Assembly: GCA_043803085.1 (NCBI GenBank)
Contig: JAZDKM010000273.1
Span: 1 to 12,548, forward strand
Source of the DNA: JAAEQG01 sp043803085
Lineage (GTDB): Bacteria > Planctomycetota > Phycisphaerae > UBA1845
Direction: 5' to 3'
DNA length: 12,548 nt
This document shows, piece by piece, positions 1-6,386 of this stretch (position 1 is the stretch's first letter; every line of letters begins with the position of its first letter). The notes below the pieces were generated by a model. That model searched no databases and was not told where the DNA came from. It saw nothing but the letters and a program-made list of their open reading frames with translations. The position numbers and the translations under genes are program-made.

Positions 1-1
1 C

Positions 2-100
2 GAGCTTTACTACATGGACAACACGCTGATGGTGTTTGGTGATGCCAAAGCCGTCGTCGGAGACTTGGTGAAGGAGCTCGCCGGACAGAGCGGTATATGA
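2..100 (+). CDS. pntB: NAD(P) transhydrogenase subunit beta, C-terminal end (partial)
   Basis: Only the last 32 codons are in the window, ending at TGA 98-100. The peptide contains ELYYMDNTLMVFGDAK followed by a short amphipathic helix. This matches the end of PntB, the membrane subunit of proton-translocating transhydrogenase, whose family ends in a pattern like NPLF(F/Y)..NT.MLFGDAK plus a terminal helix. That segment belongs to the NADP(H)-binding domain III, which exchanges hydride with NAD(H) bound on PntA. The gene enters from the left and converges on the ABC transporter operon, with a long inverted repeat between the two stop codons. The identification rests on one short but characteristic motif; the rest of the gene cannot be judged. 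Confidence 0.72.
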   Translation, partial: ELYYMDNTLMVFGDAKAVVGDLVKELAGQSGI

Positions 101-103
101 CGC

Positions 104-190
104 GAAAAAGGGGACATTCCTAATTTCGCCGGCAAACAGCACCGGTGACGCAAGCGTGTCGCAGACGAAATTAGGAATGTCCCCTTTTTC
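104..190. repeat. Perfect 25-bp inverted repeat between convergent genes (REP/MITE-like)
   Basis: Arm 104-128 (begins GAAAAAGGGGACATTCC) is the exact reverse complement of 166-190 over all 25 positions, around a 37-nt spacer (129-165). It starts 4 nt after the pntB stop and ends 2 nt before the permease stop codon, so a transcript from either side would fold into the same hairpin with a poly-U side; it may therefore act as a bidirectional terminator. The GGGGACATTCC core flanked by A/T runs resembles the termini of palindromic elements often found near REP-associated tyrosine transposases (RAYT, IS200/IS605-like). That parallel is from memory, and no transposase lies in this window. Confidence 0.85.
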
Positions 191-191
191 T

Positions 192-1232
192 TCAACGCCA
201 GCGGCGCCGCAGCAGGATCAGGAACAATGGTGCCCCGATCAGCGCCGTCATCACGCCGATGGGCAGTTGGGCGGCGGTCAACTTGTGTCCTATGAGCATC
301 CCATACCCGCGGGGGATCGCCCAGGTGAGCCAATCACAAGCGATCAAAAAAATGCCGCCCGCCATGGCCGACACGGGAAGGAGAATCCGCTTGTCCGGCC
401 CCACCAGCAACTGCACGATGTGCGGTACAATGAGGCCGACAAAACCGATCGGGCCGCACATCGAGACCACCATCGCCGTGGCGAGCGAGGCGACCAGGAT
501 GCAGACCAACTGCAAGCGGCCGGAATGCACGCCGCGGCTCGCCGCGATCTCCTCACCTAACTCGAACTGGCCCAGGGCCCGCGCCTGGAGTAGGAGCATG
601 CACCAGCACGGCACCAGCACGAACCAAACGGACGCCGACGGCGTCCCCACGGCATCCAAGCTCCCCATCATCCAGCGGACGATGCGGAACGTGTCGGATA
701 CGTCCGCCAGGTAGGTGACGAACATCATCATCGCAGAGCAAAAGAAGCCGATGGTCACCCCAGCGAGAAGCAGGGCATGCTGGTTCAGCTTCATGGAGGA
801 CCGGGCCAGCACGAAGACGACGGCCACTACGGCCAACGCACCCGCGAAGGCGAAGAGCTGGACCGCGGAAAGGCCCGCCCAGACCCCGACGTACCCGAGC
901 TTAAACGCCATCAGCGCCCCGAGCGATCCGCCGCTGGCGATGCCTAACGTGTAGGGCGTGGCCAGCGGGTTGCGGAAGAGCGTCTGAAAGACCGTGCCGC
1001 ACAGCGCCAGCGTTACACCGGCGATCAGGGCCTTGAACGTGCGCGGAAGCCGCAATTGAAAGGCGATGCCGTATTCGATCGAGTCGGTCCGGCCCTCGAG
1101 CCACGCTTGCCATGCCTGCACCACGCCTATACGGTGGGGCCCGATCCCCGGACTGATCAGAAGGAGGGCGACCAGCAACAGCAGGCCGGCGGCAAGCGTG
1201 GCGACGTATCGGTGGGAAGACAGCGTCCTCAT
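192..1232 (-). CDS. FecCD/BtuC-family ABC transporter permease
   Basis: This 346-residue protein is the membrane subunit of an importer for cobalamin, heme or an iron-siderophore, forming the inner-membrane channel as a dimer. It shows the family signature around residues 61-105: RLPRT, then CGTVFQTLFRNPLATP and LGIASGG. A second signature lies near 259-272 (CGPIGFVGLIVPH), the loop that contacts the ATPase, and the usual LPIGVMTALIGAP motif is near 323-335. Hydrophobic segments run throughout, as expected for about ten membrane helices, and the length is typical. I chose ATG 1230-1232 because it overlaps the ATPase stop by 4 nt (ATGA) and begins the normal N-terminus. A longer reading to 1448 would add 72 residues that simply overlap ATPase coding sequence. 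Substrate is not determinable from sequence alone. Confidence 0.95.
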   Translation of the reverse strand: MRTLSSHRYVATLAAGLLLLVALLLISPGIGPHRIGVVQAWQAWLEGRTDSIEYGIAFQLRLPRTFKALIAGVTLALCGTVFQTLFRNPLATPYTLGIASGGSLGALMAFKLGYVGVWAGLSAVQLFAFAGALAVVAVVFVLARSSMKLNQHALLLAGVTIGFFCSAMMMFVTYLADVSDTFRIVRWMMGSLDAVGTPSASVWFVLVPCWCMLLLQARALGQFELGEEIAASRGVHSGRLQLVCILVASLATAMVVSMCGPIGFVGLIVPHIVQLLVGPDKRILLPVSAMAGGIFLIACDWLTWAIPRGYGMLIGHKLTAAQLPIGVMTALIGAPLFLILLRRRWR

Positions 1233-2080
1233 GGCGCGCTCGAATCCGCAATCCGCATCGAGGTCTTCGCTCCTGAGGGAGCAGCCGGTAGATCCTGCGG
1301 GAAGATCCACGGCCGTTCGTTCGGATCGAAGCGATAAACCGCAAACCGGACCCCGTACACCGGAGCGAGCACGTCGTCGGTCAGGACCTGCTCGGGCTTT
1401 CCGGAGGCAACGATCGAGCCGTTGTCCAATAGCACGAGACGGTCGCAATGGCGGCCGACCAGATTGAGATCGTGCGTGACCACGACACAGGCCAAGCCCT
1501 GCTCGCGGGTCAGGCGGACCAGCAAACCAAATACGACAAGTTGGTGATACAGGTCCAGCGCCGAAGTGGGCTCATCGAGCAGCAGGACCTCGGGCTGTTG
1601 GGCCAACGCCGCCGCAAGGTGTACGCGTTGCGCTTCACCGCCGGATAGGGTAGCCATATTGCGGTCACCCAATTCTGAAGTGCCGGTGAGCCGCATGGCC
1701 TCACGACAGATTTCGACATCCCGTTGCGACTCGAACAGGTGGTAGGTACGGTGCGGGAAACGGCCCATGAGCACGACCTCCAGGGCGGTGGAAGCGAGAT
1801 CACTTGGAGGTTTTTGCGGGAGATAGGCGAGACGGCGGGCGCGATCGCGCGTGGATGTTCGTGTCAGGTCGACGTCCGCTAATCGAACCACACCGGCCTT
1901 CGGCTTCAAGATTCCGGCAAGCAATCGCAGCAGGGTCGTCTTGCCCGCGCCGTTGGGTCCGATAATGCCTGTCAGGCCGCCCCGCCCCATACGCACGTCC
2001 AACGGACCCAGAAAGTCGGGGCGATCAGGAAACCCATAGCGCAGGGCGCCGGCGCTCAGGATGCTGTTACTGGGAGCCAA
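1229..2080 (-). CDS. FecE/BtuD-like ABC transporter ATP-binding protein
   Basis: This 283-residue cytoplasmic ATPase powers the importer. All catalytic motifs are present: Walker A GPNGAGKT (41-48), Q-loop Q89 in YLPQK, signature LSGGEAQR (145-152), Walker B VLLLDE (165-170) with D-loop SALD, and switch histidine H203 in VTHD. The C-terminal tail beyond about 240 is longer than the core fold needs and ends in a proline-containing stretch. The start is TTG at 2078-2080, 14 nt inside the end of the binding-protein gene. It is supported by a GAGG 6 nt upstream (2087-2090) and by the lack of an in-frame ATG before the core domain. The overlaps with both neighbours suggest translational coupling in one operon. 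Cobalamin or ferric-siderophore uptake is likely; which one is open. Confidence 0.95.
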   Translation of the reverse strand: MAPSNSILSAGALRYGFPDRPDFLGPLDVRMGRGGLTGIIGPNGAGKTTLLRLLAGILKPKAGVVRLADVDLTRTSTRDRARRLAYLPQKPPSDLASTALEVVLMGRFPHRTYHLFESQRDVEICREAMRLTGTSELGDRNMATLSGGEAQRVHLAAALAQQPEVLLLDEPTSALDLYHQLVVFGLLVRLTREQGLACVVVTHDLNLVGRHCDRLVLLDNGSIVASGKPEQVLTDDVLAPVYGVRFAVYRFDPNERPWIFPQDLPAAPSGAKTSMRIADSSAP

Positions 2081-3044
2081 CCGAAACCTCGGGATGGATG
2101 AGCTTGACTAAGTCCGCAGCCATGTGCACCACACGCGGCGAGGGCACGGTGGCATAATCGGCTGTCATGATGTGGATGCGACCGGAGAGCACTGCGGGTA
2201 TCGGGCCGACCGCGCGCCATTGCCCGACCACTGAGTCACGCAGGCCCGGAGCGTCCGTTTCGCCAAACAACGATTCGAGGATCACCTCCGGCTGCCGGGC
2301 GACAACCTCTTCCAGACTGACCATGGGGTAAGCAACGTCCTGATCGCCGAATATATTTTCGCCGCCGGCCAACGCGATCAATTCGTCGAGGTAGGAGCCT
2401 CTAGCCACGGTGTAGATGTTTGCCAGTTGATCGGGGTTGCGGCTGGTAAACAGGACGCGAGGCTTGGGTGACCCCGCGACGGCATGGCGAATGGTTGCCA
2501 ATTCGGCCCGCATGTCGGCCACGATTTCGGTGGCCCGATCCGGCAGGCCCAGCAGGCTCCCGATCTCGAAGACCGCCCGTTCGATGTCCGCTAAGGTCTC
2601 GGTCGGATCGTCATAGATTGAGATTCCGTTGTCCCGACAGAGCTTATCGAGCAGGTCGCTACGGCCGCGGACCATCACCAGATCAGGCCGAAGGATCAGG
2701 ATGGTCTCAAGTTCCGGATCGCGCAGCCCGCCGATTTTCGGCAGGTTGGCGATGGCGGGGGGGTACACACAATAGCGGCCGACCGCCACCAGCCGGTCGG
2801 CGGCCCCAAGGTCGCAGACGATCTCGGCGGTGCTGGGGGCCAGGGCGATGATCCGCCGGGGAATCACCTTGCTTGAGGCGCGGGCAGGGTCGCCCGGTTC
2901 CCGGCCCGGCCGAGGAGTGAGGACTGAGGGCTGAGGAGTCGAGGGCGTCGTGGGTTTTTCCGAGCCGCGGTCGGTGCAGGCCGATCCCGCCAGGAATCCC
3001 AAGAGTGGGGGCAACAGCTTCCTCCATTTGTGGAATCGGGCCAT
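2067..3044 (-). CDS. BtuF/FhuD-like substrate-binding lipoprotein of the ABC importer
   Basis: This 325-residue extracytoplasmic binding protein captures the ligand and delivers it to the permease. The N-terminus has a basic start (MARFHKWRK), a hydrophobic segment and a likely lipid-attachment Cys23 in LAGSAC; the -3 residue is Gly rather than Leu, so the lipobox is weak. A Pro/Thr/Ser-rich tether (about 28-58) follows, partly encoded by a heptamer repeat. The helical-backbone metal-receptor fold starts near 63 with IIALAPSTAEIVCDLGA and contains GRYCVYPP and LPKIGGLRDPELETILILRPDLV, all close to the BtuF pattern. I chose ATG 3042-3044 because it begins the signal peptide; the frame stays open to 3341 but that extension has no export signal. 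It is the first gene of the operon, an uncommon binding protein-ATPase-permease order. A cobalamin ligand is favoured by resemblance to BtuF but unproven. Confidence 0.92.
   Translation of the reverse strand: MARFHKWRKLLPPLLGFLAGSACTDRGSEKPTTPSTPQPSVLTPRPGREPGDPARASSKVIPRRIIALAPSTAEIVCDLGAADRLVAVGRYCVYPPAIANLPKIGGLRDPELETILILRPDLVMVRGRSDLLDKLCRDNGISIYDDPTETLADIERAVFEIGSLLGLPDRATEIVADMRAELATIRHAVAGSPKPRVLFTSRNPDQLANIYTVARGSYLDELIALAGGENIFGDQDVAYPMVSLEEVVARQPEVILESLFGETDAPGLRDSVVGQWRAVGPIPAVLSGRIHIMTADYATVPSPRVVHMAADLVKLIHPEVSVGSQ
2087..2090 (-). promoter_or_regulatory. Shine-Dalgarno site for the TTG start of the ATPase
   Basis: On the minus strand GAGG lies 6 nt before TTG 2080-2078, inside the last codons of the binding-protein gene. 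It decides in favour of the non-ATG start, because no in-frame ATG precedes the conserved domain. Confidence 0.6.
2912..2939. repeat. Tandem heptamer repeat (four GAGGRSY units) inside the binding-protein gene
   Basis: On the plus strand the units read GAGGAGT, GAGGACT, GAGGGCT, GAGGAGT, with a fifth degenerate copy after them. Read from the coding strand they supply part of the Pro/Ser/Thr tether between the lipid anchor and the binding domain, so the array is tolerated in a disordered linker. Seven is not a multiple of three, so a change of one unit would shift the reading frame. Confidence 0.8.
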
Positions 3045-3089
3045 CGGATGCTGGCTTCTACCGGGACGCCTATTCGGGTACACGACCCC

Positions 3090-3119
3090 ATTCTCAGGCG
3101 AGCTAGCCGTCAGCGTCAA
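3090..3119 (-). promoter_or_regulatory. Candidate sigma-70-type promoter of the ABC importer operon
   Basis: On the minus strand TTGACG (3119-3114) is followed after 18 nt by GAGAAT (3095-3090). These match the -35 consensus at 5 of 6 and the -10 at 4 of 6 positions. Transcription would start near 3083, giving a leader of about 40 nt before ATG 3044. The position is right, but this rests on weak consensus matches only. Confidence 0.38.
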
Positions 3120-3269
3120 TCCAATGTTCCGGCACGCGGCCATGACGACGCTCGCGTACCGCAACCGGTCATGCCGATGGGATGTAAGAGAGGCGGACAT
3201 GCGCGGTGGATCGGCCGCGCGCTGGGGCGGCGGCTGCCACGCTGGCGGAACGTTCGCCGTGGTTCCGTC

Positions 3270-3297
3270 TGGACAAAGGCGAGTTTTTGGGGAGAAT
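3270..3297 (+). promoter_or_regulatory. Candidate promoter of the cyclophilin-like gene
   Basis: TGGACA (3270-3275) and GAGAAT (3292-3297) are separated by 16 nt and lie about 70 nt before the GTG start. Both boxes deviate from consensus, so this is a weak candidate. Confidence 0.25.
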
Positions 3298-3366
3298 GCA
3301 CGGCCGATGCGGTGCCAAGACCGAAACAGGACGAACACCACCGGCTGGGCAACGGCAGAAGGTTAC

Positions 3367-4395
3367 GTGAGACATCATAAGTTCATTGTTTACATGATAT
3401 TACTATCGATGCCGCCTGCGCTCAGAACTCCCGCCCGCGCTCAGGACGAAATCCAACTTCGGGCGATGATTTCGGTCGTGAGCCGGCAAGTCCCAGTGGG
3501 CAAACCGGTTTGGGTGGATTTTACCCTTCAGAACCTTTCCGGCACACCCGCCTTGCTGACCGTGCCCGGTACCCAACCCGAGCGCGCCGCTACGGCGATG
3601 GGGCTTCCGCTGTCCCACGTGTTCAGCGGCAGGGCGTTCGCTGGTTTAGCGATCGAAGGGAGTCAGGGCCGACGGTGGGACGTGGCGGTGGACTATCAGC
3701 CCCCAGGTACAACGGAGGTCGTGGAAATCGCCCCGTATGGCAGCGTCGGCATCGCGGTGGACGTGAGCCGGTTCTACCCCGTGGTGCGGACGCCCGGGCG
3801 ATACCGGTTACGTTGGGAGCCGTACGGTGGGGCGCTACACTCTAACGAACTTCTGCTCGAGGTGGCCGCGCGCAAGCAAGTTACGCTGGTGACCGATTTC
3901 GGCGAGATGACTATCAAGCTATGCTACGAGGAGGCCCCAAAGCACGTGGACAACTTCCTCGAACTGGCCCAAAACGGGTTCTACGATAACCTGACCTTTC
4001 ACAAACTCTGGCCGGGAACGTTCATCCAGGGCGGCTGCCCGCTGGGCAACGGGACCGGCATCCGCCCGGACGGCAAGAAGCTGCCCGCCGAGTTCAACGG
4101 GCTGCCCGAGGACCGCGGGGCGGTGAGCATGGCGCGGCTGGAGTCGGACCCGGACTCGGCAAGCTGTCAGTTCTTCATTTGCAACACGCGGATTCCGGAG
4201 TGGGACGGTCGGTACACGATCTTCAGCCATCTGGTCGGCGATACGTCCTACGAGACGCTCGACAAGCTGATGGCCGTTCCCGTGGACGAGCAAGGCCGCC
4301 CCCGCAAACGCGTGTACATTCGAGGGGTACGGATCGAAGACGTCCGCGGCGAAGATTCGCCGACCCCCCTGCTCAGTCCCGCCGACAACCCATAG
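3367..4395 (+). CDS. Exported two-domain cyclophilin-like peptidyl-prolyl isomerase with altered active site
   Basis: This 342-residue protein starts at GTG 3367 with AGAAGG 4 nt upstream. Residues 1-25 form a Sec signal peptide (hydrophobic FIVYMILLSM, likely cleavage after ARA). Residues about 27-168 are a beta-rich region (PVGKPVWVDFTLQN) that I cannot assign with certainty. Residues about 170-325 are a cyclophilin domain: VTLVTDFGEMTIKL, PKHVDNFLELAQNGFYD, FHKLWPGTFIQGG, SCQFFICNT. Compared with human CypA, Gln63 and the Gln111-Phe112-Phe113 set are kept (Q221, 268-270). The catalytic Arg55 is Lys213, Phe60 is Thr218 and His126 aligns with Tyr283. The fold is secure, isomerase activity is not; it may fold or scaffold proteins outside the cytoplasm. 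The open frame extends upstream to 2950, but that part overlaps the divergent gene and lacks an export signal. Confidence 0.88.
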   Translation: MRHHKFIVYMILLSMPPALRTPARAQDEIQLRAMISVVSRQVPVGKPVWVDFTLQNLSGTPALLTVPGTQPERAATAMGLPLSHVFSGRAFAGLAIEGSQGRRWDVAVDYQPPGTTEVVEIAPYGSVGIAVDVSRFYPVVRTPGRYRLRWEPYGGALHSNELLLEVAARKQVTLVTDFGEMTIKLCYEEAPKHVDNFLELAQNGFYDNLTFHKLWPGTFIQGGCPLGNGTGIRPDGKKLPAEFNGLPEDRGAVSMARLESDPDSASCQFFICNTRIPEWDGRYTIFSHLVGDTSYETLDKLMAVPVDEQGRPRKRVYIRGVRIEDVRGEDSPTPLLSPADNP

Positions 4396-4413
4396 CAGCC
4401 TGTGGCAAAAGCG

Positions 4414-4463
4414 GTGGCACAGGCTTCCAGCCTGTGTTTTCACGGGCAGGATGCCCGTGCCAC
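4414..4463. repeat. Double-hairpin dispersed repeat (GTGGCAC...GTGCCAC type)
   Basis: Two perfect 8-bp hairpins with 3-nt loops lie side by side: CACAGGCT-tcc-AGCCTGTG (4418-4436) and CACGGGCA-gga-TGCCCGTG (4441-4459). They are bracketed by the inverted heptamers GTGGCAC (4414-4420) and GTGCCAC (4457-4463). Spurious translations give peptides such as GQDARAT and TGWKPVP, which I recognise as recurring false ORFs in planctomycete and verrucomicrobial genomes. It lies just after the cyclophilin stop and could slow or end its transcription. Confidence 0.8.
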
Positions 4464-4520
4464 ACGGCTCTTGGTGACTTTCGCCACGGGCTGCCAGGCT
4501 GGGAAATCGTTCTCCGCACG

Positions 4521-4549
4521 TTTCCAGGCTCGCGGCTGTCGGGTACAAT
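4521..4549 (+). promoter_or_regulatory. Candidate promoter for SRP RNA and dnaX
   Basis: TACAAT (4544-4549) is a good -10 hexamer. TTTCCA (4521-4526) sits 17 nt upstream as a poor -35. Transcription would begin near 4556, about 37 nt before the SRP RNA 5' end, so either processing is needed or the true start lies closer. Confidence 0.35.
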
Positions 4550-4592
4550 TCCATCGCGACTGTCTTTGTGGCAGCAGGGGTCCTTCGCAGGT

Positions 4593-4713
4593 GGTGGACA
4601 TTGACGGTCGGGTCCCATGCAGTGAAAGCATCAGGTAACGGGTCAGGCGGGAGACCGAGCAGCCCACCTGGTGCGTTCAGGTGCCGTGGCTAACCCGGCC
4701 GTCAATGTCCCCC
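4593..4713 (+). ncRNA. ffs: Small signal recognition particle RNA (4.5S type)
   Basis: This RNA binds Ffh and its receptor FtsY to target membrane proteins during translation. The conserved helix 8 is clear: GGGTCAGGCGG, GNRA tetraloop GAGA (4651-4654), then CCGAGCAGCCC, giving the asymmetric loop that Ffh recognises. Below it GCATCAGGT (4628-4636) pairs with ACCTGGTGC (4665-4673), with one G-U. The ends close as a long helix in which GACATTGACGG (4597-4607) pairs perfectly with CCGTCAATGTC (4699-4709), extended inward by five pairs. There is no Alu domain, so it is the short bacterial form. Location directly before dnaX matches the arrangement in Bacillus and others. Exact ends are estimated from the helix. 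Confidence 0.88.
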
Positions 4714-4750
4714 ATGGCGGGGCGACGGTTGGCATGGCGAGTGCTGAGGC

Positions 4751-6268
4751 ATGGCCTACACCGTGTTAGCACGGAAGTACCGCAGCCGCACGTTCGATGA
4801 GATCGTGGGGCAGGACGCCATTGCCACGACGCTCAAGAACGCGGTGGCGTCCGGGCGTATCCACCACGGCTACCTGTTCACCGGCACGCGCGGCGTCGGG
4901 AAGACTTCGATGGCCCGGATTCTGGCCAAGGCACTCAACTGCTTGTCCTGCGACGCCCCTACACCCAACCCCTGCTGCACCTGCGAGGCCTGCCGCTTGA
5001 TCGCCGAGGGGGAAGACATCGACGTGGTGGAGATCGACGCGGCGAGCAATACCGGGGTGGACGATATTCGTGTGCTACGCAGCAATGCCTCGTTCCGCCC
5101 GGCCCGCTCGCGCTTCAAGGTCTACATCATCGACGAAGTCCACATGCTCAGTACGAGCGCGTTCAACGCCCTGCTCAAGACGCTGGAGGAACCACCCGAC
5201 CACGTCAAGTTCATTCTGGCGACCACGGAGGCCCAGAAGGTTCCTGCCACCATCCAAAGCCGGTGCCCGCGCTTCAATTTCAAGACCATCGACCTAGAGA
5301 CCATCGCGGCCCAGCTTCGGCGAAACCTCGATGCCGAAGGCCTCCAGGCCGATGAGGCCGTGCTCCGCCGCATCGCACGCCTGGCGGCAGGCTCCATGCG
5401 TGATGCCCTGTCCCTGCTGGATCAACTGCTCTCGCTCGGAACGGACCGCCTGACGCTGGCGGCGGTCGAGGACGTTCTGCCCGCGCCGCTCGATGAAAGC
5501 CTCGCGGAGGTGATCGACCGGGTGGCCGACGCCGACCCCGCCGGTGGGTTGCGCGCCGTAGAGCGCTGTCTAGACCAGGGCCAGACGGCGGAACGGTTTT
5601 GCGAAACGCTGATCGAGTACCTGCGAACGCTGATGCTGATGTGCGTGTGCGGGCCGGACACGGACCTGGTGGACGTGTCGGAAGGGCTGCGCGAGCGCCT
5701 GATCGCCCAAGCGGCGCGCTTCGACGCCGCGACGTATGTATACATGATCAGTCTGATGGAGGAGGTCCGCCAAGCGGCCAAGTGGAGCAGCGCGTCACGC
5801 CCGTTAGTGGACGCGGCCGTCGTCCGGCTGGCCCTGGCCACGAACTTCTCCTCGCTCGAATCGGTCATCGCCCGGTTGGAGGGGCACCCCGTTGACCCGC
5901 CCGTCCCACAGGCCGCAAGTCGTGACGAACCAGCCAAAGTACCGACCAGGACGGCAACCCGGCCAAGTGCAGGGGGGGCCGGACGCAAGGAGGTGCCGCC
6001 GGGCGACCGTCCGCCCGCACCGGCAGGGCGGCCGACGAAACCCGCTCCGCCGGCCGTGGATGCCGTCGCTCGGGAGCTTCCGAATTCCGAAGACAAGCGG
6101 AGAGTGATGTCCAATCCTGCGGTACGCCGTACCTTGGAGTTGTTTGAAGGCAGTACGGTGATGGACATTCGGCGTCGCGGCTCGGGCGGAGAAACATCTG
6201 CGGCCAACGTGGAAGCCGTGGCCGGAGACGAGGCCGGGCCAGCGACGGAGACAGAGAATGGAAAATGA
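4751..6268 (+). CDS. dnaX: DNA polymerase III subunit gamma/tau
   Basis: This 505-residue AAA+ clamp-loader ATPase opens the sliding clamp and loads it at primer-template junctions. Motifs: MAYTVLARKYRS start, Walker A GTRGVGKT (45-52), zinc module with C64, C67, C75/C76, C78 and C81, Walker B IIDEVH (126-131), sensor-1 ATTE (157-160) and the arginine finger in SRC (170-172). The collar domain runs to about 370. A Pro/Ala/Arg-rich linker (about 385-440) leads to a short C-terminal segment with NPAVRRTLELFEGSTVMDIRR. It is shorter than E. coli tau (643 residues), and I saw no A-AAA-AAG slippery site for making gamma. The ATG at 4751 gives the canonical N-terminus; the nearby GAGG (4746-4749) is too close to be a good ribosome site. 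It heads the dnaX-ebfC-recR cluster. Confidence 0.97.
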   Translation: MAYTVLARKYRSRTFDEIVGQDAIATTLKNAVASGRIHHGYLFTGTRGVGKTSMARILAKALNCLSCDAPTPNPCCTCEACRLIAEGEDIDVVEIDAASNTGVDDIRVLRSNASFRPARSRFKVYIIDEVHMLSTSAFNALLKTLEEPPDHVKFILATTEAQKVPATIQSRCPRFNFKTIDLETIAAQLRRNLDAEGLQADEAVLRRIARLAAGSMRDALSLLDQLLSLGTDRLTLAAVEDVLPAPLDESLAEVIDRVADADPAGGLRAVERCLDQGQTAERFCETLIEYLRTLMLMCVCGPDTDLVDVSEGLRERLIAQAARFDAATYVYMISLMEEVRQAAKWSSASRPLVDAAVVRLALATNFSSLESVIARLEGHPVDPPVPQAASRDEPAKVPTRTATRPSAGGAGRKEVPPGDRPPAPAGRPTKPAPPAVDAVARELPNSEDKRRVMSNPAVRRTLELFEGSTVMDIRRRGSGGETSAANVEAVAGDEAGPATETENGK

Positions 6269-6324
6269 AGAATGGAAGACCGGGAGGCGAGGCGCTCTTC
6301 TTTTCCGTTTTTCATTTGCCTCGC
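6262..6324. repeat. A/G-rich imperfect hairpin with interleaved GCGAGGC inverted repeat at dnaX 3' end
   Basis: AAAATGAAGAATGGAAGA (6262-6279) pairs imperfectly with the T/C-rich 6296-6317. A second inverted pair, GCGAGGC (6287-6293) and GCCTCGC (6318-6324), is interleaved with it, so the two stems are mutually exclusive or form a pseudoknot. The dnaX stop (6266-6268) lies inside the first arm. It may be a weak attenuator between dnaX and ebfC, or the scar of a small repeat. The A/G composition differs from the surrounding GC-rich sequence. Confidence 0.5.
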
Positions 6325-6386
6325 GGCCTGAAGGGTTGCCGCGTGGAACGGTTGGAGCGAGGTAGACCGTTGCAAGGGGGTGCCGC

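Larger units (their letters stand above)
3045..3366. other. Divergent intergenic region between binding-protein and cyclophilin genes
   Basis: These 322 nt separate two divergently transcribed genes and should contain both promoters; one candidate is listed on each strand. Open frames cross it on both strands but lack export signals or domains and are not called as genes. I looked for a cobalamin riboswitch upstream of the importer and did not see its conserved core. No repeat or RNA gene was recognised. Confidence 0.6.

Noticed and set aside
192..1448. Long minus-strand reading of the permease (418 residues)
   Set aside because: The extra 72 N-terminal residues are ATPase coding sequence in another frame; ATG 1232 gives the normal family start and a 4-nt overlap.
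2912..2945. CRISPR-like array
   Set aside because: The units are tandem heptamers without spacers and lie inside a coding sequence.
2950..3366. N-terminal extension of the cyclophilin frame
   Set aside because: It overlaps the divergent lipoprotein gene and lacks an export signal; GTG 3367 has a ribosome site and begins a signal peptide.
3045..3366. Cobalamin riboswitch upstream of the importer
   Set aside because: I read the minus strand for the conserved B12-box and core and found no convincing match.
4415..4430. Sigma-54 -24/-12 promoter (TGGCAC)
   Set aside because: TGGCAC is part of the dispersed hairpin repeat and the -12 GC element is missing at the required spacing.
3919..4554. 211-residue minus-strand ORF
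   Set aside because: It is antisense to the cyclophilin domain and runs through the dispersed repeat; no domain or signal is visible.
5422..6375. 317-residue minus-strand ORF across dnaX
   Set aside because: It is a composition-driven shadow of the dnaX coding frame, rich in Ser, Arg and Ala, with no recognisable domain.
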